Below are positions 17,811 to 25,665 of a DNA stretch of 63,506 bases, one piece after another. Within the stretch, counting starts at the first letter, position 1, and the number at the start of each line of letters is the position of its first letter. The position numbers were made by a program, and so were the translations under genes. Location of the stretch: positions 1 through 63,506 of the forward strand of contig JAFMML010000003.1 in assembly GCA_017859745.1 (NCBI GenBank), read 5' to 3'. This DNA is from Planctomycetota bacterium (GTDB lineage: Bacteria; Planctomycetota; Phycisphaerae; Phycisphaerales; SM1A02). Under the pieces are notes generated by a model. It made no database searches, was not told the DNA's origin, and saw nothing but the letters and a program-made list of their open reading frames with translations.

Positions 17811-18560
17811 TCAGTCGCCGACGGCGACCTCGTTCTCGACGGGCACGTACAGGATCCGCTCGCAGGCTCGGCACTGCACGACCACGTTGCCCGTGCCGGA
17901 AAGCTGGGCGAAGGACTCCTTGGGAAGCTCGATGTTGCATGCGCCGCAGGCGTACTCTCGGTGGCGCTTGCTGATCTCGATCATCGGGGCCATCACCTCG
18001 CCGTCGGTCTCGTCGGACACGCGATCGAACAGCGATCGGGTCTCCTCGGGAAGCACTCGAGCCGCTTGCTCCCGCTCCTCCTCGAGCCTTGCAAGTCGGT
18101 CCCCGACGTCGGCCTTGCGCTGGTCGAGATCGGCCTGGGCTCGCTCGACCAGCGTGGTGCGCTCGGCGACCGCGGCGTCGAGTTCGGCGTGCTGCGATCG
18201 CAGCGACTCGGCTCGCTCCATGTGGGCGAGGGCCTGCGTGTCGACCTCGTCCCGCTTCTGCTGAAGATTCTTCACGTCGGCGAGGATCGCCTGGTACTGC
18301 TTGTCGTTCCGGGAGGCGTTGAGGTCGACGCGAAGCTTGTCGATCCGCTCCTCGATCCCCTTGCTCTCGGTCTCGAGGTTGGCCGCCGAGGCCTCGAGCT
18401 GCCGGATCTGACCGTGCAACTCGTCGGCCTGCTGCTTGACCTGCTCCTGAATCCTCGTCTGGGCGGCCAGGAACCGCTTCGCCGAGTCGAGCCGCTGCCG
18501 CAGTCCGGTCACCTGGGTGTTCACGCGGTGAAGGGTCAGCAGCTGCTCTTGAAGGCTCAT
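17811..18560 (-). CDS. Coiled-coil protein with C-terminal C4 zinc ribbon
   Basis: A 249-residue protein whose first 170 residues are a long helical hairpin rich in Leu/Gln/Glu heptads. A C4 zinc ribbon follows (YACGACNIELP and VVQCRACERILYVP). This is the CT398-like family, conserved in many bacteria including the PVC group. Proposed roles include binding nucleic acids or sigma-54/RNA polymerase components, but none is established here. It is monocistronic, with a TACGAT -10 candidate about 35 bp upstream. Confidence 0.85.
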   Translation of the reverse strand: MSLQEQLLTLHRVNTQVTGLRQRLDSAKRFLAAQTRIQEQVKQQADELHGQIRQLEASAANLETESKGIEERIDKLRVDLNASRNDKQYQAILADVKNLQQKRDEVDTQALAHMERAESLRSQHAELDAAVAERTTLVERAQADLDQRKADVGDRLARLEEEREQAARVLPEETRSLFDRVSDETDGEVMAPMIEISKRHREYACGACNIELPKESFAQLSGTGNVVVQCRACERILYVPVENEVAVGD

Positions 18561-18594
18561 GAGTCGTTCCGGCGGGAGGCGAGGCGAAGGGTCG

Positions 18595-18600
18595 ATCGTA
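18595..18600 (-). promoter_or_regulatory. Likely -10 (TACGAT) for the zinc-ribbon gene
   Basis: TACGAT on the minus strand lies about 34 nt before the ATG, which would give a short leader. Confidence 0.4.
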
Positions 18601-18668
18601 TCGAACCCGTCCGCCGATGGGAACGCGCCGCTCCCGGAACTGGATCGAGTTGGTTCAAGATTCGGAGG

Positions 18669-19598
18669 TCAGTTCGCCAGAAGCAGCGGCAGCAGGAATC
18701 CCGCGGGGAGCAGCGAGTCCATGACGTCGAAGATGCCGCCCAGGCCCGGCAGGGTTCTCCCGGAGTCCTTGGCCCCCGCGGCCCGCTTGAGCACGCTCTC
18801 GGCGAGGTCGCCGGCCTGTCCGAGCAGGCCGAGCAGACCTCCGAAGACGGCGGCCACGGCCGGACCGGGAAGCGTGCCGGCGGCCCCTTCGAGCACCGCC
18901 TGCCCCCAGAAGGCACATCCCGCGGCGACCGCGGCCGAGGTGCAGACGCCCCCGACGAGGCCTTCCCAGGTCTTGCCGGGACTGAGCCAGGGGATGAGTT
19001 TGCGGCGTCCGATGGCGACCCCCGTGAAGTAGGCCCCGATGTCGCAGCTCTTGATCGACAGCACCGCCGCTCCGAGCACCCAGGCATCGTGCTCCTGCCG
19101 AAGCAGCAGCCATCCGCCCAGCGCGCCACCCGCGTAGGCCGCGGCGAGGCTGCCACCGGCGGCTGCCAGCAGGGGCGACCGGAGATCGCCCGAGACTGCA
19201 GCCGGCTTGAGCCCGGCAAGGAGTGCCATGGTCGCGGTCAGGATCACCGTGACGACGGGAAGCATCGCCGTGCCCGGTCCGCTGGGACCGAGGCCCGCGA
19301 GCAGCACCGCAAGCGCCGTCAGCGCGGTGCCCAAGGGAATGGCCCTCGGCACGCCCCTGAGCGGTGTTCCCTGGGCGGCCGCGAGCAGGCGGGCGAACTC
19401 GCTTCCCAGAAGCGGGGCCACGACGACAAGCGTGAACAGCGTGATGGCCAGGCCGATCGGAGGTCTGGCGGACGCGTCGCCCCACCAACTCCGCCATTGC
19501 GAGGCATCGGGCCAGGGTCCCGGCCAGGTGCCGTCGACCGCCACCACCGCCAGGAGCAGGGCGATCAGCAAGGCGCCGGTCTTGATGCGGGTCTTCAC
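18669..19598 (-). CDS. cdsA: Phosphatidate cytidylyltransferase
   Basis: A 309-residue integral membrane enzyme that makes CDP-diacylglycerol from phosphatidate and CTP. The C-terminal CDS signature is clear: GDLAESVLKRAAGAKDSGRTLPGLGGIFDVMDSLL (in parts: ESVLKRAAGAKDSG, LPGLGGIFDVMDS). PGKTWEG and about eight membrane segments are also present. A GTG at 19598 (VKTRIKTG) gives the expected length, and the first membrane segment follows at once. The upstream in-frame extension is shadow sequence, and no Shine-Dalgarno is obvious. Unlike many bacteria, no uppS or dxr lies adjacent. Confidence 0.92.
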   Translation of the reverse strand: MKTRIKTGALLIALLLAVVAVDGTWPGPWPDASQWRSWWGDASARPPIGLAITLFTLVVVAPLLGSEFARLLAAAQGTPLRGVPRAIPLGTALTALAVLLAGLGPSGPGTAMLPVVTVILTATMALLAGLKPAAVSGDLRSPLLAAAGGSLAAAYAGGALGGWLLLRQEHDAWVLGAAVLSIKSCDIGAYFTGVAIGRRKLIPWLSPGKTWEGLVGGVCTSAAVAAGCAFWGQAVLEGAAGTLPGPAVAAVFGGLLGLLGQAGDLAESVLKRAAGAKDSGRTLPGLGGIFDVMDSLLPAGFLLPLLLAN

Positions 19599-19735
19599 GT
19601 CGGGAGGTTCGCGAGGTGGGTCTCGAAGTGGATCCGGCCCGTGGTTCGTGGTTCGTGGTTCGGCGGCGGTCGGGGCGAACGCTTCGGATCGGCGGGTCGG
19701 GGCGATGGATGCGACAGAGCGGATACGGGTCGGGC

Positions 19736-20113
19736 TCAGTAGGTCGCCACGCTCGAGTCGACCGCCTGCGACCAGAGATGAATGCCCCCGGCCATCGAGC
19801 GGGCGTTCCCGAAGCCGGCCTCGTGCAGCAACGCCACGACCTGCAGACTGCGGATGCCGTGGTGGCAGTGGACGACGATCGGGCGGTCGTCGGGATCGTC
19901 GCGGAGATCGTCGATCCACTCGACGACCCGTTCCATGGGGACGTGCTCGGTGTCGGCGAGCGTCGCGATGGCGCGCTCGAGCTCGCTTCGGCAGTCGACG
20001 ATTCGGAGCGCTTCGCCTGCGCGCCGACGGCGATCGACCTCGCGTGGCGCGATCTCGAGATGCTCGCGAAGGACGGCGCCTTCGGGAAGTCCTCGTTCGT
20101 CGAGCCGGCTCAC
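19736..20113 (-). CDS. Rhodanese-domain protein
   Basis: A 125-residue single rhodanese domain. It has IVDCRSELE near the start, and the active-site loop VVHCHHGIRSLQVV carries the Cys that accepts sulfane sulfur, followed by AGGIHLWS. Rhodaneses of this CHHG-R-S type sit at the end of MoeB/ThiF proteins or stand alone. The GTG start overlaps the stop of the upstream lipoprotein gene (GTGA). The physiological sulfur acceptor is unknown. Confidence 0.88.
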   Translation of the reverse strand: MSRLDERGLPEGAVLREHLEIAPREVDRRRRAGEALRIVDCRSELERAIATLADTEHVPMERVVEWIDDLRDDPDDRPIVVHCHHGIRSLQVVALLHEAGFGNARSMAGGIHLWSQAVDSSVATY

Positions 20114-20691
20114 GACGGACTCGCCCCTTGGCCGTTGCCGACAGGCATGTCGAGGCGGCGGATGCCGATCGGGCGGTCGCCTCTCGGCGGAAGCATCTCG
20201 ATGGGCACGATGGGTTCGATCCGCACCTGCCAAGGCGGTCGGATCACCAGACCCACCGGACTCTCGATCAGGCTCCACGCCGAACGGAACGGATCGAGCA
20301 GCGCCGCTGTCGTCACCCGTCCGCCGTCGGTCTCGACGGAGACCGCCTTCTCGGGCGAAGGGAGGGGCCCGACGGGAATCTCCCGGCCCGGCATCGGATC
20401 GATCTCGAAGGCGGGCGTGGGGTTCACCTCGACCTGGCCTCGGGGGGCGGACACCACCACCGTCGGCCAGGTGGTGCGATCGAACGGCACCGGAGTCCAT
20501 GGCGCGTCCGAAGGCAGCAGAGGCACGTCGCCGCGCGTCGTCGCGGTCGCCGCGGCGAGATCCGGCAAGTCCACGCCGAAGGGTCCGACGGCGGTGTTGA
20601 GCGAGCCGGTGCAGGCCGAGCCGGTCAGGACCGCCGCCGCCGCCGCCGCGCCGGACAACCCGATCGGACCGAGAAGACGGTGCGTTCGCAT
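20110..20691 (-). CDS. Hypothetical lipoprotein
   Basis: A 193-residue protein with a signal peptide ending TGSAC27, so probably an exported lipoprotein. The rest is Pro/Val-rich without a domain I recognise. It is cotranscribed with the downstream rhodanese gene (overlapping stop and start). A TACGAT hexamer lies 7 nt before the ATG, which suggests a leaderless message. Function unknown. Confidence 0.65.
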   Translation of the reverse strand: MRTHRLLGPIGLSGAAAAAAVLTGSACTGSLNTAVGPFGVDLPDLAAATATTRGDVPLLPSDAPWTPVPFDRTTWPTVVVSAPRGQVEVNPTPAFEIDPMPGREIPVGPLPSPEKAVSVETDGGRVTTAALLDPFRSAWSLIESPVGLVIRPPWQVRIEPIVPIEMLPPRGDRPIGIRRLDMPVGNGQGASPS

Positions 20692-20704
20692 GGCCCCGAT
20701 CGTA
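20692..20704 (-). promoter_or_regulatory. Leaderless promoter: TACGAT-N7-ATG
   Basis: The minus-strand hexamer at 20704-20699 is spaced 7 nt from the ATG at 20691. Confidence 0.55.
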
Positions 20705-20751
20705 CGCGGAGGACCTCGCGGAGGTGTTCCGCGTGGGGAGGTCGGGCGACC

Positions 20752-21417
20752 TCAGTCGGCGTCGAAGGCCTCGCGACAAGCCTCGATCCCTCGCACGATC
20801 TCCTCATCGAACCCACGGCGGGCGAGGGCCGAGGCGATGCGACGTGGGGTGGCCCGGGGACCCGTCGCCAGCGATTGCGCCACTCGCCGAGCGGCGGCCT
20901 GTTCGTCGCTGCGGAGATAGAGCGTGTCCAACGCGGCCTCGGCTTCGGCGCGATCCACACCTTCCTTCTCCAGTCGCGCGAGCAGGTACGTCCGGCCGTG
21001 CGCGGGACGTCTCAGCCAATCGTCGAGGCGTCGCTCGATGAACCTCGCCTCGTCGAGCCAGCCGTCGGTCTCCAGTTCGTCGAGGACCGGACCGATCCGC
21101 GAGGTCTCGAACCTCCGCCCCACGAGATGGGCCTCGAGTTCGGCGCGGGAATGCTCTCGGCGAGCCAGGCGCCGAAGGGCCTCCTCCCGGATCTCGCTGG
21201 TGTGGCGACGCGCCTCGATGGCGGCCACCAGGGCTTCCGACCACGCGAGGCCCGCGACGCAGCCGCACGCCTCGGCCTCGCCTCGGGCGAGGTTCACCCG
21301 TCGGCCATCGGAGAGCACCACCACGCAGAGCGCCGGACTCTCCGGCGGCGTGGTGAGCGACTCGATTCGAACCCCCGGGCCTGCAGGGGGAATGCCGGTC
21401 TGCGCGGAGCGAGGCAT
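20752..21417 (-). CDS. recX: RecX-family RecA regulator
   Basis: A 221-residue RecX protein, which inhibits RecA filament growth. Helical three-helix repeats typical of RecX are visible (ALRRLARREHSRAELEAHL, LDELETDGWLDEARFIERRL, and IASALARRGFDEEIVRG, each a repeat start). The N-terminal 60 residues are an extension beyond the classical core. The ATG at 21417 follows the stop of the TPR gene after 1 bp (TGACATG), so the two are cotranscribed. No recA lies in the window. Confidence 0.85.
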   Translation of the reverse strand: MPRSAQTGIPPAGPGVRIESLTTPPESPALCVVVLSDGRRVNLARGEAEACGCVAGLAWSEALVAAIEARRHTSEIREEALRRLARREHSRAELEAHLVGRRFETSRIGPVLDELETDGWLDEARFIERRLDDWLRRPAHGRTYLLARLEKEGVDRAEAEAALDTLYLRSDEQAAARRVAQSLATGPRATPRRIASALARRGFDEEIVRGIEACREAFDAD

Positions 21418-21418
21418 G

Positions 21419-21739
21419 TCAGCCGCCAAGAGCCTCGAGGGCACCTGCGATCTCGGACATCGCCTTGGCGTCGCCCGAAGACCGGGCCGCCTCGAGACCG
21501 GTTCGAAGTTCTTCGCGGGCCTCCGCGGCACGGCCGAGACCTTCGAGAAGTCGCGCCTTGTGGAAGCGGGCATAGGCATGGGTCGGATCGGCGGCGACGG
21601 TGCGGTCGTACCACTCGATCGCTCGTTCGAGGTCGCCCGCCTTGGCGTGCTCCTGGGCGATGCCGTAGAGGCAGAACGGATCGTCCGGCTCCGCGGCCAG
21701 CAGCCGTTGCAACTTCTCGAGGCGACTCGAATCGGGCAT
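21419..21739 (-). CDS. TPR protein
   Basis: A 106-residue protein with about two tetratricopeptide repeats (FCLYGIAQEHAKAGDLERAIEWYDR, in parts, then AYARFHKARLLEGLGRAAEA). It is likely a small protein-interaction module. An ATG ten codons upstream is possible, but the ATG at 21739 has a TACACT hexamer 6 nt before it, which supports this start. It is cotranscribed with recX. Partner unknown. Confidence 0.8.
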   Translation of the reverse strand: MPDSSRLEKLQRLLAAEPDDPFCLYGIAQEHAKAGDLERAIEWYDRTVAADPTHAYARFHKARLLEGLGRAAEAREELRTGLEAARSSGDAKAMSEIAGALEALGG

Positions 21740-21751
21740 GTCGGGAGTGTA
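21740..21751 (-). promoter_or_regulatory. Leaderless promoter: TACACT-N6-ATG
   Basis: The minus-strand -10 at 21751-21746 overlaps by two bases with the plus-strand -10 of the divergent lipoprotein gene. Confidence 0.65.
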
Positions 21752-21761
21752 CGGTGCCGCC
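21750..21761 (+). promoter_or_regulatory. Leaderless promoter: TACGGT-N6-ATG
   Basis: The plus-strand -10 at 21750-21755 ends 6 nt before the ATG at 21762. The shared TA at 21750-21751 also belongs to the opposite -10. Confidence 0.65.
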
Positions 21762-23351
21762 ATGCCCACACCGAGAGGTTCCGCCTGCCGTCCATTCGAG
21801 ACCCTTGCGGCGTGTCGATCCGTGCGAGCCGTTGCGCTGGTCCTGACCTCCGCGTCGCTTCTGGGGCCGCTCGTCGGCTGCTATACGCCACCGCCGCCCC
21901 GGGACTTCGGCCCTCCTGCGCCGCCGAAGGCGAGGGTGATCGATCAGGTCGGCGGGACCCACCATGTCCAGACCGTCCACGACGGCCGCTGGTATTGCGG
22001 CTTCGGCAGCGAACTTCTGGTGCTCGAGCCGACCCGTGGGTTCCTGCGGCATCGCATGGCGTTGCGCGAATTCGGCGAGGGCGGCGCGATCTGCGATCTG
22101 ATCGTCCGCGGCGACTCGATGTACGCGGTGCTCGAGGACACCGCGGTGGTCGAGCTGTCGCTGGCGGATCCCGACCGTCCGGAGATCGTGGGAGAGATCG
22201 CCTCGGAGGATCTGGGCGTGATGCCGCGTTCGATACGGGAGGTCGAAGGTGCGCTGTATGTGAGCGGGCGCGGCGGCGTGGTGCTCTTCGACGACCCCGG
22301 GCGTCCCCGACTCGCGGACCGACTTGCCGAGTCCGACGCGACGGAGGCCGGGCCGGTGGTTCCAACCGAACACGGGCCCGCGGCGTCGACCGGCCGGCGG
22401 GTGCACCGAATCGATGGGGGGCGGTACCTCGGAGCCGCCACGGCGCTGGAAGTGGTGCCGAACTCCCGCAACGGCCCCGCGCCGAGTCGCCTCGCATTCG
22501 CGCTGCAGGGCGCGAACGCGGCCGAGGTGGGACTTGCCGGCCCCGATCTTCGCTCGATCGCGACTCGGGCCGTTCCGGGCGAAGTTCGCCGGATTCGGGT
22601 GGATGGCGATCGTCTCTGGGTGGTCGAGGACACCGCGATCCTCGGCTACCCGATCCAGGGCGATCGCCTCGGCGACCCGTTGTTCGTATCGGTCAGCGGC
22701 GCCCGCGACGTCGCCGTGCTGGACGAGAACCATCTGGCCGTGTGCGGCCGGTTCGGTCGGGCGATCTACCGGATCGCGACGACCGATCAGGGGCCTGGCG
22801 ACACCTTCTTCGCGGTCGTTCGCGAGCCCTCGGGACTCGAGAAGGCCACCCATGACGGACGCTCGGTGCTCACGGGTGGCCCCGAGGGCGCATGGCTCTA
22901 CGACGCGGGACGCGGTGCCCGTCTGACCGAGCCACCGGACTCGGAGAGCCTGGAGCCGGAGACCGAGGCGGTGGCGGCCTGGGGCACGGCGAACATCGTC
23001 GACTCGGGCCGCCGCGTCGAGGTCGAGTTCGAGCCTCTCGTCGGTCCGAAGGGCGAGGAGGTCGCGCTCCCGACCTTTTCATGGTCCCCGCCGCGGGATG
23101 GCCTCGCCATCACCCTGCTGATCGTCGGCGACAGCCTTTGGGTCGGTCACGAACGAGGCCTCGATCTGCTCCGGCGCGAGCTGCCCCCGGAGGATCTCGA
23201 GCCCGACGATCCCGAGTGGCCGCCGCCGATGCGTCACGTCGAGGGCCTCGAGTTCGACGGACCCGTGCGCTATCTGTTCCCACAGCGAATCGGAAGCCGA
23301 GTGCACTTCGTCAGCGTCGAAGGGGGCCTCGGCGTCGTCGACGACGAGTGA
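21762..23351 (+). CDS. Lipoprotein with beta-propeller-like repeats
   Basis: A 529-residue lipoprotein with a signal peptide ending LVGC40. The mature chain has several short strand-rich units of the LWVVEDTAILGYPI / DVAVLDENHLAVCGRFGRAI kind, reminiscent of the LVIVD or other beta-propeller repeats used by secreted planctomycete proteins. No catalytic motif is visible. It is transcribed alone from a 22-bp divergent intergenic region shared with the TPR/recX unit. Function unknown; an extracytoplasmic scaffold is my best guess. Confidence 0.65.
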   Translation: MPTPRGSACRPFETLAACRSVRAVALVLTSASLLGPLVGCYTPPPPRDFGPPAPPKARVIDQVGGTHHVQTVHDGRWYCGFGSELLVLEPTRGFLRHRMALREFGEGGAICDLIVRGDSMYAVLEDTAVVELSLADPDRPEIVGEIASEDLGVMPRSIREVEGALYVSGRGGVVLFDDPGRPRLADRLAESDATEAGPVVPTEHGPAASTGRRVHRIDGGRYLGAATALEVVPNSRNGPAPSRLAFALQGANAAEVGLAGPDLRSIATRAVPGEVRRIRVDGDRLWVVEDTAILGYPIQGDRLGDPLFVSVSGARDVAVLDENHLAVCGRFGRAIYRIATTDQGPGDTFFAVVREPSGLEKATHDGRSVLTGGPEGAWLYDAGRGARLTEPPDSESLEPETEAVAAWGTANIVDSGRRVEVEFEPLVGPKGEEVALPTFSWSPPRDGLAITLLIVGDSLWVGHERGLDLLRRELPPEDLEPDDPEWPPPMRHVEGLEFDGPVRYLFPQRIGSRVHFVSVEGGLGVVDDE

Positions 23352-23373
23352 CCGAGGCGTCTGGTCCGTGGGT

Positions 23374-24168
23374 TCAACGCGCTGCGCGCGTCCTGCGGGA
23401 CGCCCGCGTGGCCGTCTTTCTGGCCGTCTTTCTGGCCGTCTTCCTGGCCGTCTTCCTGGCGTCCTTCCGGGAGGCGTTCCTGGCCGAGTCCTTCGCGGCC
23501 GCGGCGGCGTTGCGGCAGAACCGCCGGCAGATCGCGTCCTCGGCGCACGCGCCTCCACGAGCCTTGCAGACGCGGCGGCCGTGGAAGATCAGGAGGTGAC
23601 TGAGCATCGTCCAGTGCTCCTGCGGAAAGAGGGCCATCAGGTCTCGCTCGACCTTCAACGGTTCGTCGTGCCGGGTCAGGCCGAATCGCTTGGAGAGCCG
23701 CCCGACGTGCGTGTCGACCACGACGCCGAGGTTGATTCCAAAGGCGTTTCCGAGGACGACGTTGGCGGTCTTGCGGGCGACGCCTCGAAGCTCCAGCAAC
23801 TCCTCCATGGTCCTGGGCACCTCACCGCCGTGCCGCTCGACGACCGACCGCATGCTCTCGGCGATGGCGCGGGCCTTGTTGCGGAAGAAGTTGAGGGTTC
23901 GCACGTGCGGCTCGATGCCCTCGGGGCCGGCGGCGGCGAGGGCTTCGGGCGTCGGATAGGCCGCAAAGAGCCCCGGCGTCGCCTTGTTGACACCCACGTC
24001 GGTCGCCTGCGCCGACAGAATGGTCGCCACGAGCAGTTCGTGCGGCGAGGTGTGGTCCAGTTCGCATCGCGCGTCGGGGTGCCGCTCGACGAGGGCGTCG
24101 TGGATCTCCATGGCCCGCGCGCGCTGGGCGTCGCTCTTGCGGGGAAGTCGAGCGGGTGTCGGGCTCAT
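23374..24168 (-). CDS. nth: Endonuclease III with repeat-built basic tail
   Basis: A 264-residue DNA glycosylase/AP lyase for oxidised pyrimidines. The helix-hairpin-helix LRGVARKTANVVLG contains catalytic K133, and VVDTHVGR contains D152. Four cysteines (201, 208, 214, 218) should bind the [4Fe-4S] cluster, but the spacing is C-x6-C-x5-C-x3-C instead of the classical C-x6-C-x2-C-x5-C. Residues 219-264 form an Ala/Lys/Arg tail containing four ARKT-type units encoded by a 12-bp tandem repeat; it may help hold DNA. The ATG overlaps the upstream stop by ATGA. Confidence 0.92.
   Translation of the reverse strand: MSPTPARLPRKSDAQRARAMEIHDALVERHPDARCELDHTSPHELLVATILSAQATDVGVNKATPGLFAAYPTPEALAAAGPEGIEPHVRTLNFFRNKARAIAESMRSVVERHGGEVPRTMEELLELRGVARKTANVVLGNAFGINLGVVVDTHVGRLSKRFGLTRHDEPLKVERDLMALFPQEHWTMLSHLLIFHGRRVCKARGGACAEDAICRRFCRNAAAAAKDSARNASRKDARKTARKTARKTARKTATRASRRTRAAR
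23411..23458 (-). repeat. 12-bp tandem repeat in nth (basic tail)
   Basis: Four copies of GCCGTCTTTCTG (plus strand; the last two have C for T) encode repeated KTAR in the basic C-terminal tail of endonuclease III. Confidence 0.95.
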
Positions 24169-24794
24169 GGGGTTCCCCTTGCAGGCTCCGCGGCGCGTGC
24201 CATGTGCGAGCGTGGCCGCGTGGGCAGCCCCGGCAGGATCAGGGCCAGCGGCAGCGCGAGTCCCACCGCAAGCATCCTGACGCCGTAGAGGCGATCCGCG
24301 AGGACGTGCGTCGCCTCGAAGCCGTCCCGCACGGCGAGCGCCGATTCGAGATCCCCAGCCCGCAGTAGTTCGCGGTAGGTCGCGAGCGACGCCTGCATCG
24401 CGGGGGCGATCGAAAGATTGTGGATCGACGCAAGGACCAGTCCTGCGGCGACGAGGATCGCCACGATGGCGGCAAGGCGCCCGCCGGGCCGGCCCGCGAG
24501 GCGCCTCCAGCAGAACACCGCGACGCCGAATGCGATCGGTGCCAGGAGCCACTGCGCAAGATCGGTGACGCCGAAGACCCGGTCCATCGCGAAGCCGGCG
24601 GCGAGGCGCCCGCTCGCGGCGGGATCCGCCGCCGCCAGGATTTCGTGGCCGGGCACGATCACCCCTCGCGAGGAGAGGGCCGGGAATGCGGAGATGGCCG
24701 CGACCACGACCGCCAGGCCGCAGGCGAACCACAGCGACAGGGCCCATCCGAGCACCGCCGGCACAACGCGAGAAGTTCGGGACGAGTCGGACAT
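24165..24794 (-). CDS. Hypothetical membrane protein
   Basis: A 209-residue protein with four hydrophobic segments (about 11-35, 80-95, 107-125 and 175-190) and an extracytoplasmic loop after the first. It resembles DUF4149-like small membrane proteins in layout, but I cannot assign a family. It overlaps nth by ATGA and is the first gene of that unit, with a TAGCAT hexamer 6 nt before the ATG. Function unknown. Confidence 0.7.
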   Translation of the reverse strand: MSDSSRTSRVVPAVLGWALSLWFACGLAVVVAAISAFPALSSRGVIVPGHEILAAADPAASGRLAAGFAMDRVFGVTDLAQWLLAPIAFGVAVFCWRRLAGRPGGRLAAIVAILVAAGLVLASIHNLSIAPAMQASLATYRELLRAGDLESALAVRDGFEATHVLADRLYGVRMLAVGLALPLALILPGLPTRPRSHMARAAEPARGTP

Positions 24795-24806
24795 CCCGCG
24801 ATGCTA
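24795..24806 (-). promoter_or_regulatory. Leaderless promoter: TAGCAT-N6-ATG
   Basis: Minus-strand hexamer at 24806-24801; the ATG follows after 6 nt. Confidence 0.65.
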
Positions 24807-24857
24807 GAACTCCGGACGCCGGCGCGAGCGCCGGGCGTCGTTTCGGGGTGCCCGTCG

Positions 24858-24870
24858 TACACTCGCGTTC
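24858..24870 (+). promoter_or_regulatory. Leaderless promoter: TACACT-N7-ATG
   Basis: Hexamer 24858-24863, with the ATG at 24871. It is divergent from the leaderless promoter of the membrane-protein/nth unit. Confidence 0.55.
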
Positions 24871-25665
24871 ATGTTCGAGGCGTCCTCCCGCATCCGACTT
24901 GCCGCGGCCATCGAGGCGTTGGGCACGACCGCCCGCGAGGCGTTCGCTCATCTGCGTCATGCCGGGGTGCGAGGGGTCCAGTGGCCCGCGGCCGCGGCGG
25001 GCCTGAGGCCGCGCGATCTCGACCGCGGCGGAAGACGGGACCTCGCCACCGTGCTCCGTCGCTTCGAACTGGAGATGTCGGGCGTCGATCTGCCGATTCC
25101 CGCCGAGCACTTCGGGGACGCCTCGCGCGTCGATCGCGCCGTGGCGGCGGCCGAGGAGGCGATCCGCTTTGCGGCGGAGTTCTCACGAGTGCCGGTCTGC
25201 ATGAGACTGCCCGCCCTTCGGCGCGGGGACGTCGATGGCGGCTCTTCATCGAGCGAGGCCGAAGGCGCGATCGCGGCGGTGCTGGCGGTCGCCGATCGCC
25301 ATGGAGTGCGCCTCGCCGACGAGACGGTGCCGCCTCCGGACACGAGTTCCGATCGGGCGCTCGTCGGCCTCGGGCTCGATCCGGTGGCGCTGCTCGCGGG
25401 GGGCTTCGACCCGGCAGCGGTGGCGCTCGAACGCGGCGCCGACGTGGTCGCCGCCCGGTGGTGCGACCTCGACGCGGCCGGGGTTCGTCTGCCTCCCGGG
25501 CTCGGAGGGCGTCTCGACGTGGTGCGCTACCGAGTGAGCCTCGAGATCGCCGGCTTCGAAGGGCATGTGGTGATCGACCCGAGGCAATGGAACGATCCGA
25601 TCGGCGGCGTGGCGATCTCCGTCGACGCGTGGCGCGAGGCCGCATCGCCCGCGGAGCCGTCATGA
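24871..25665 (+). CDS. TIM-barrel-like hypothetical protein (sugar isomerase/AP-endonuclease-2 type)
   Basis: A 264-residue soluble protein with alternating helix and strand segments. It includes LRHAGVRGVQWP and LAVADRHGVRLADE, which resemble xylose-isomerase-like TIM barrels, but the usual metal-binding His/Glu residues are not convincing. It overlaps the acpS gene by ATGA and so is probably coexpressed with it. Function unknown; it may be a degenerate, non-enzymatic member of the fold. Confidence 0.55.
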   Translation: MFEASSRIRLAAAIEALGTTAREAFAHLRHAGVRGVQWPAAAAGLRPRDLDRGGRRDLATVLRRFELEMSGVDLPIPAEHFGDASRVDRAVAAAEEAIRFAAEFSRVPVCMRLPALRRGDVDGGSSSSEAEGAIAAVLAVADRHGVRLADETVPPPDTSSDRALVGLGLDPVALLAGGFDPAAVALERGADVVAARWCDLDAAGVRLPPGLGGRLDVVRYRVSLEIAGFEGHVVIDPRQWNDPIGGVAISVDAWREAASPAEPS

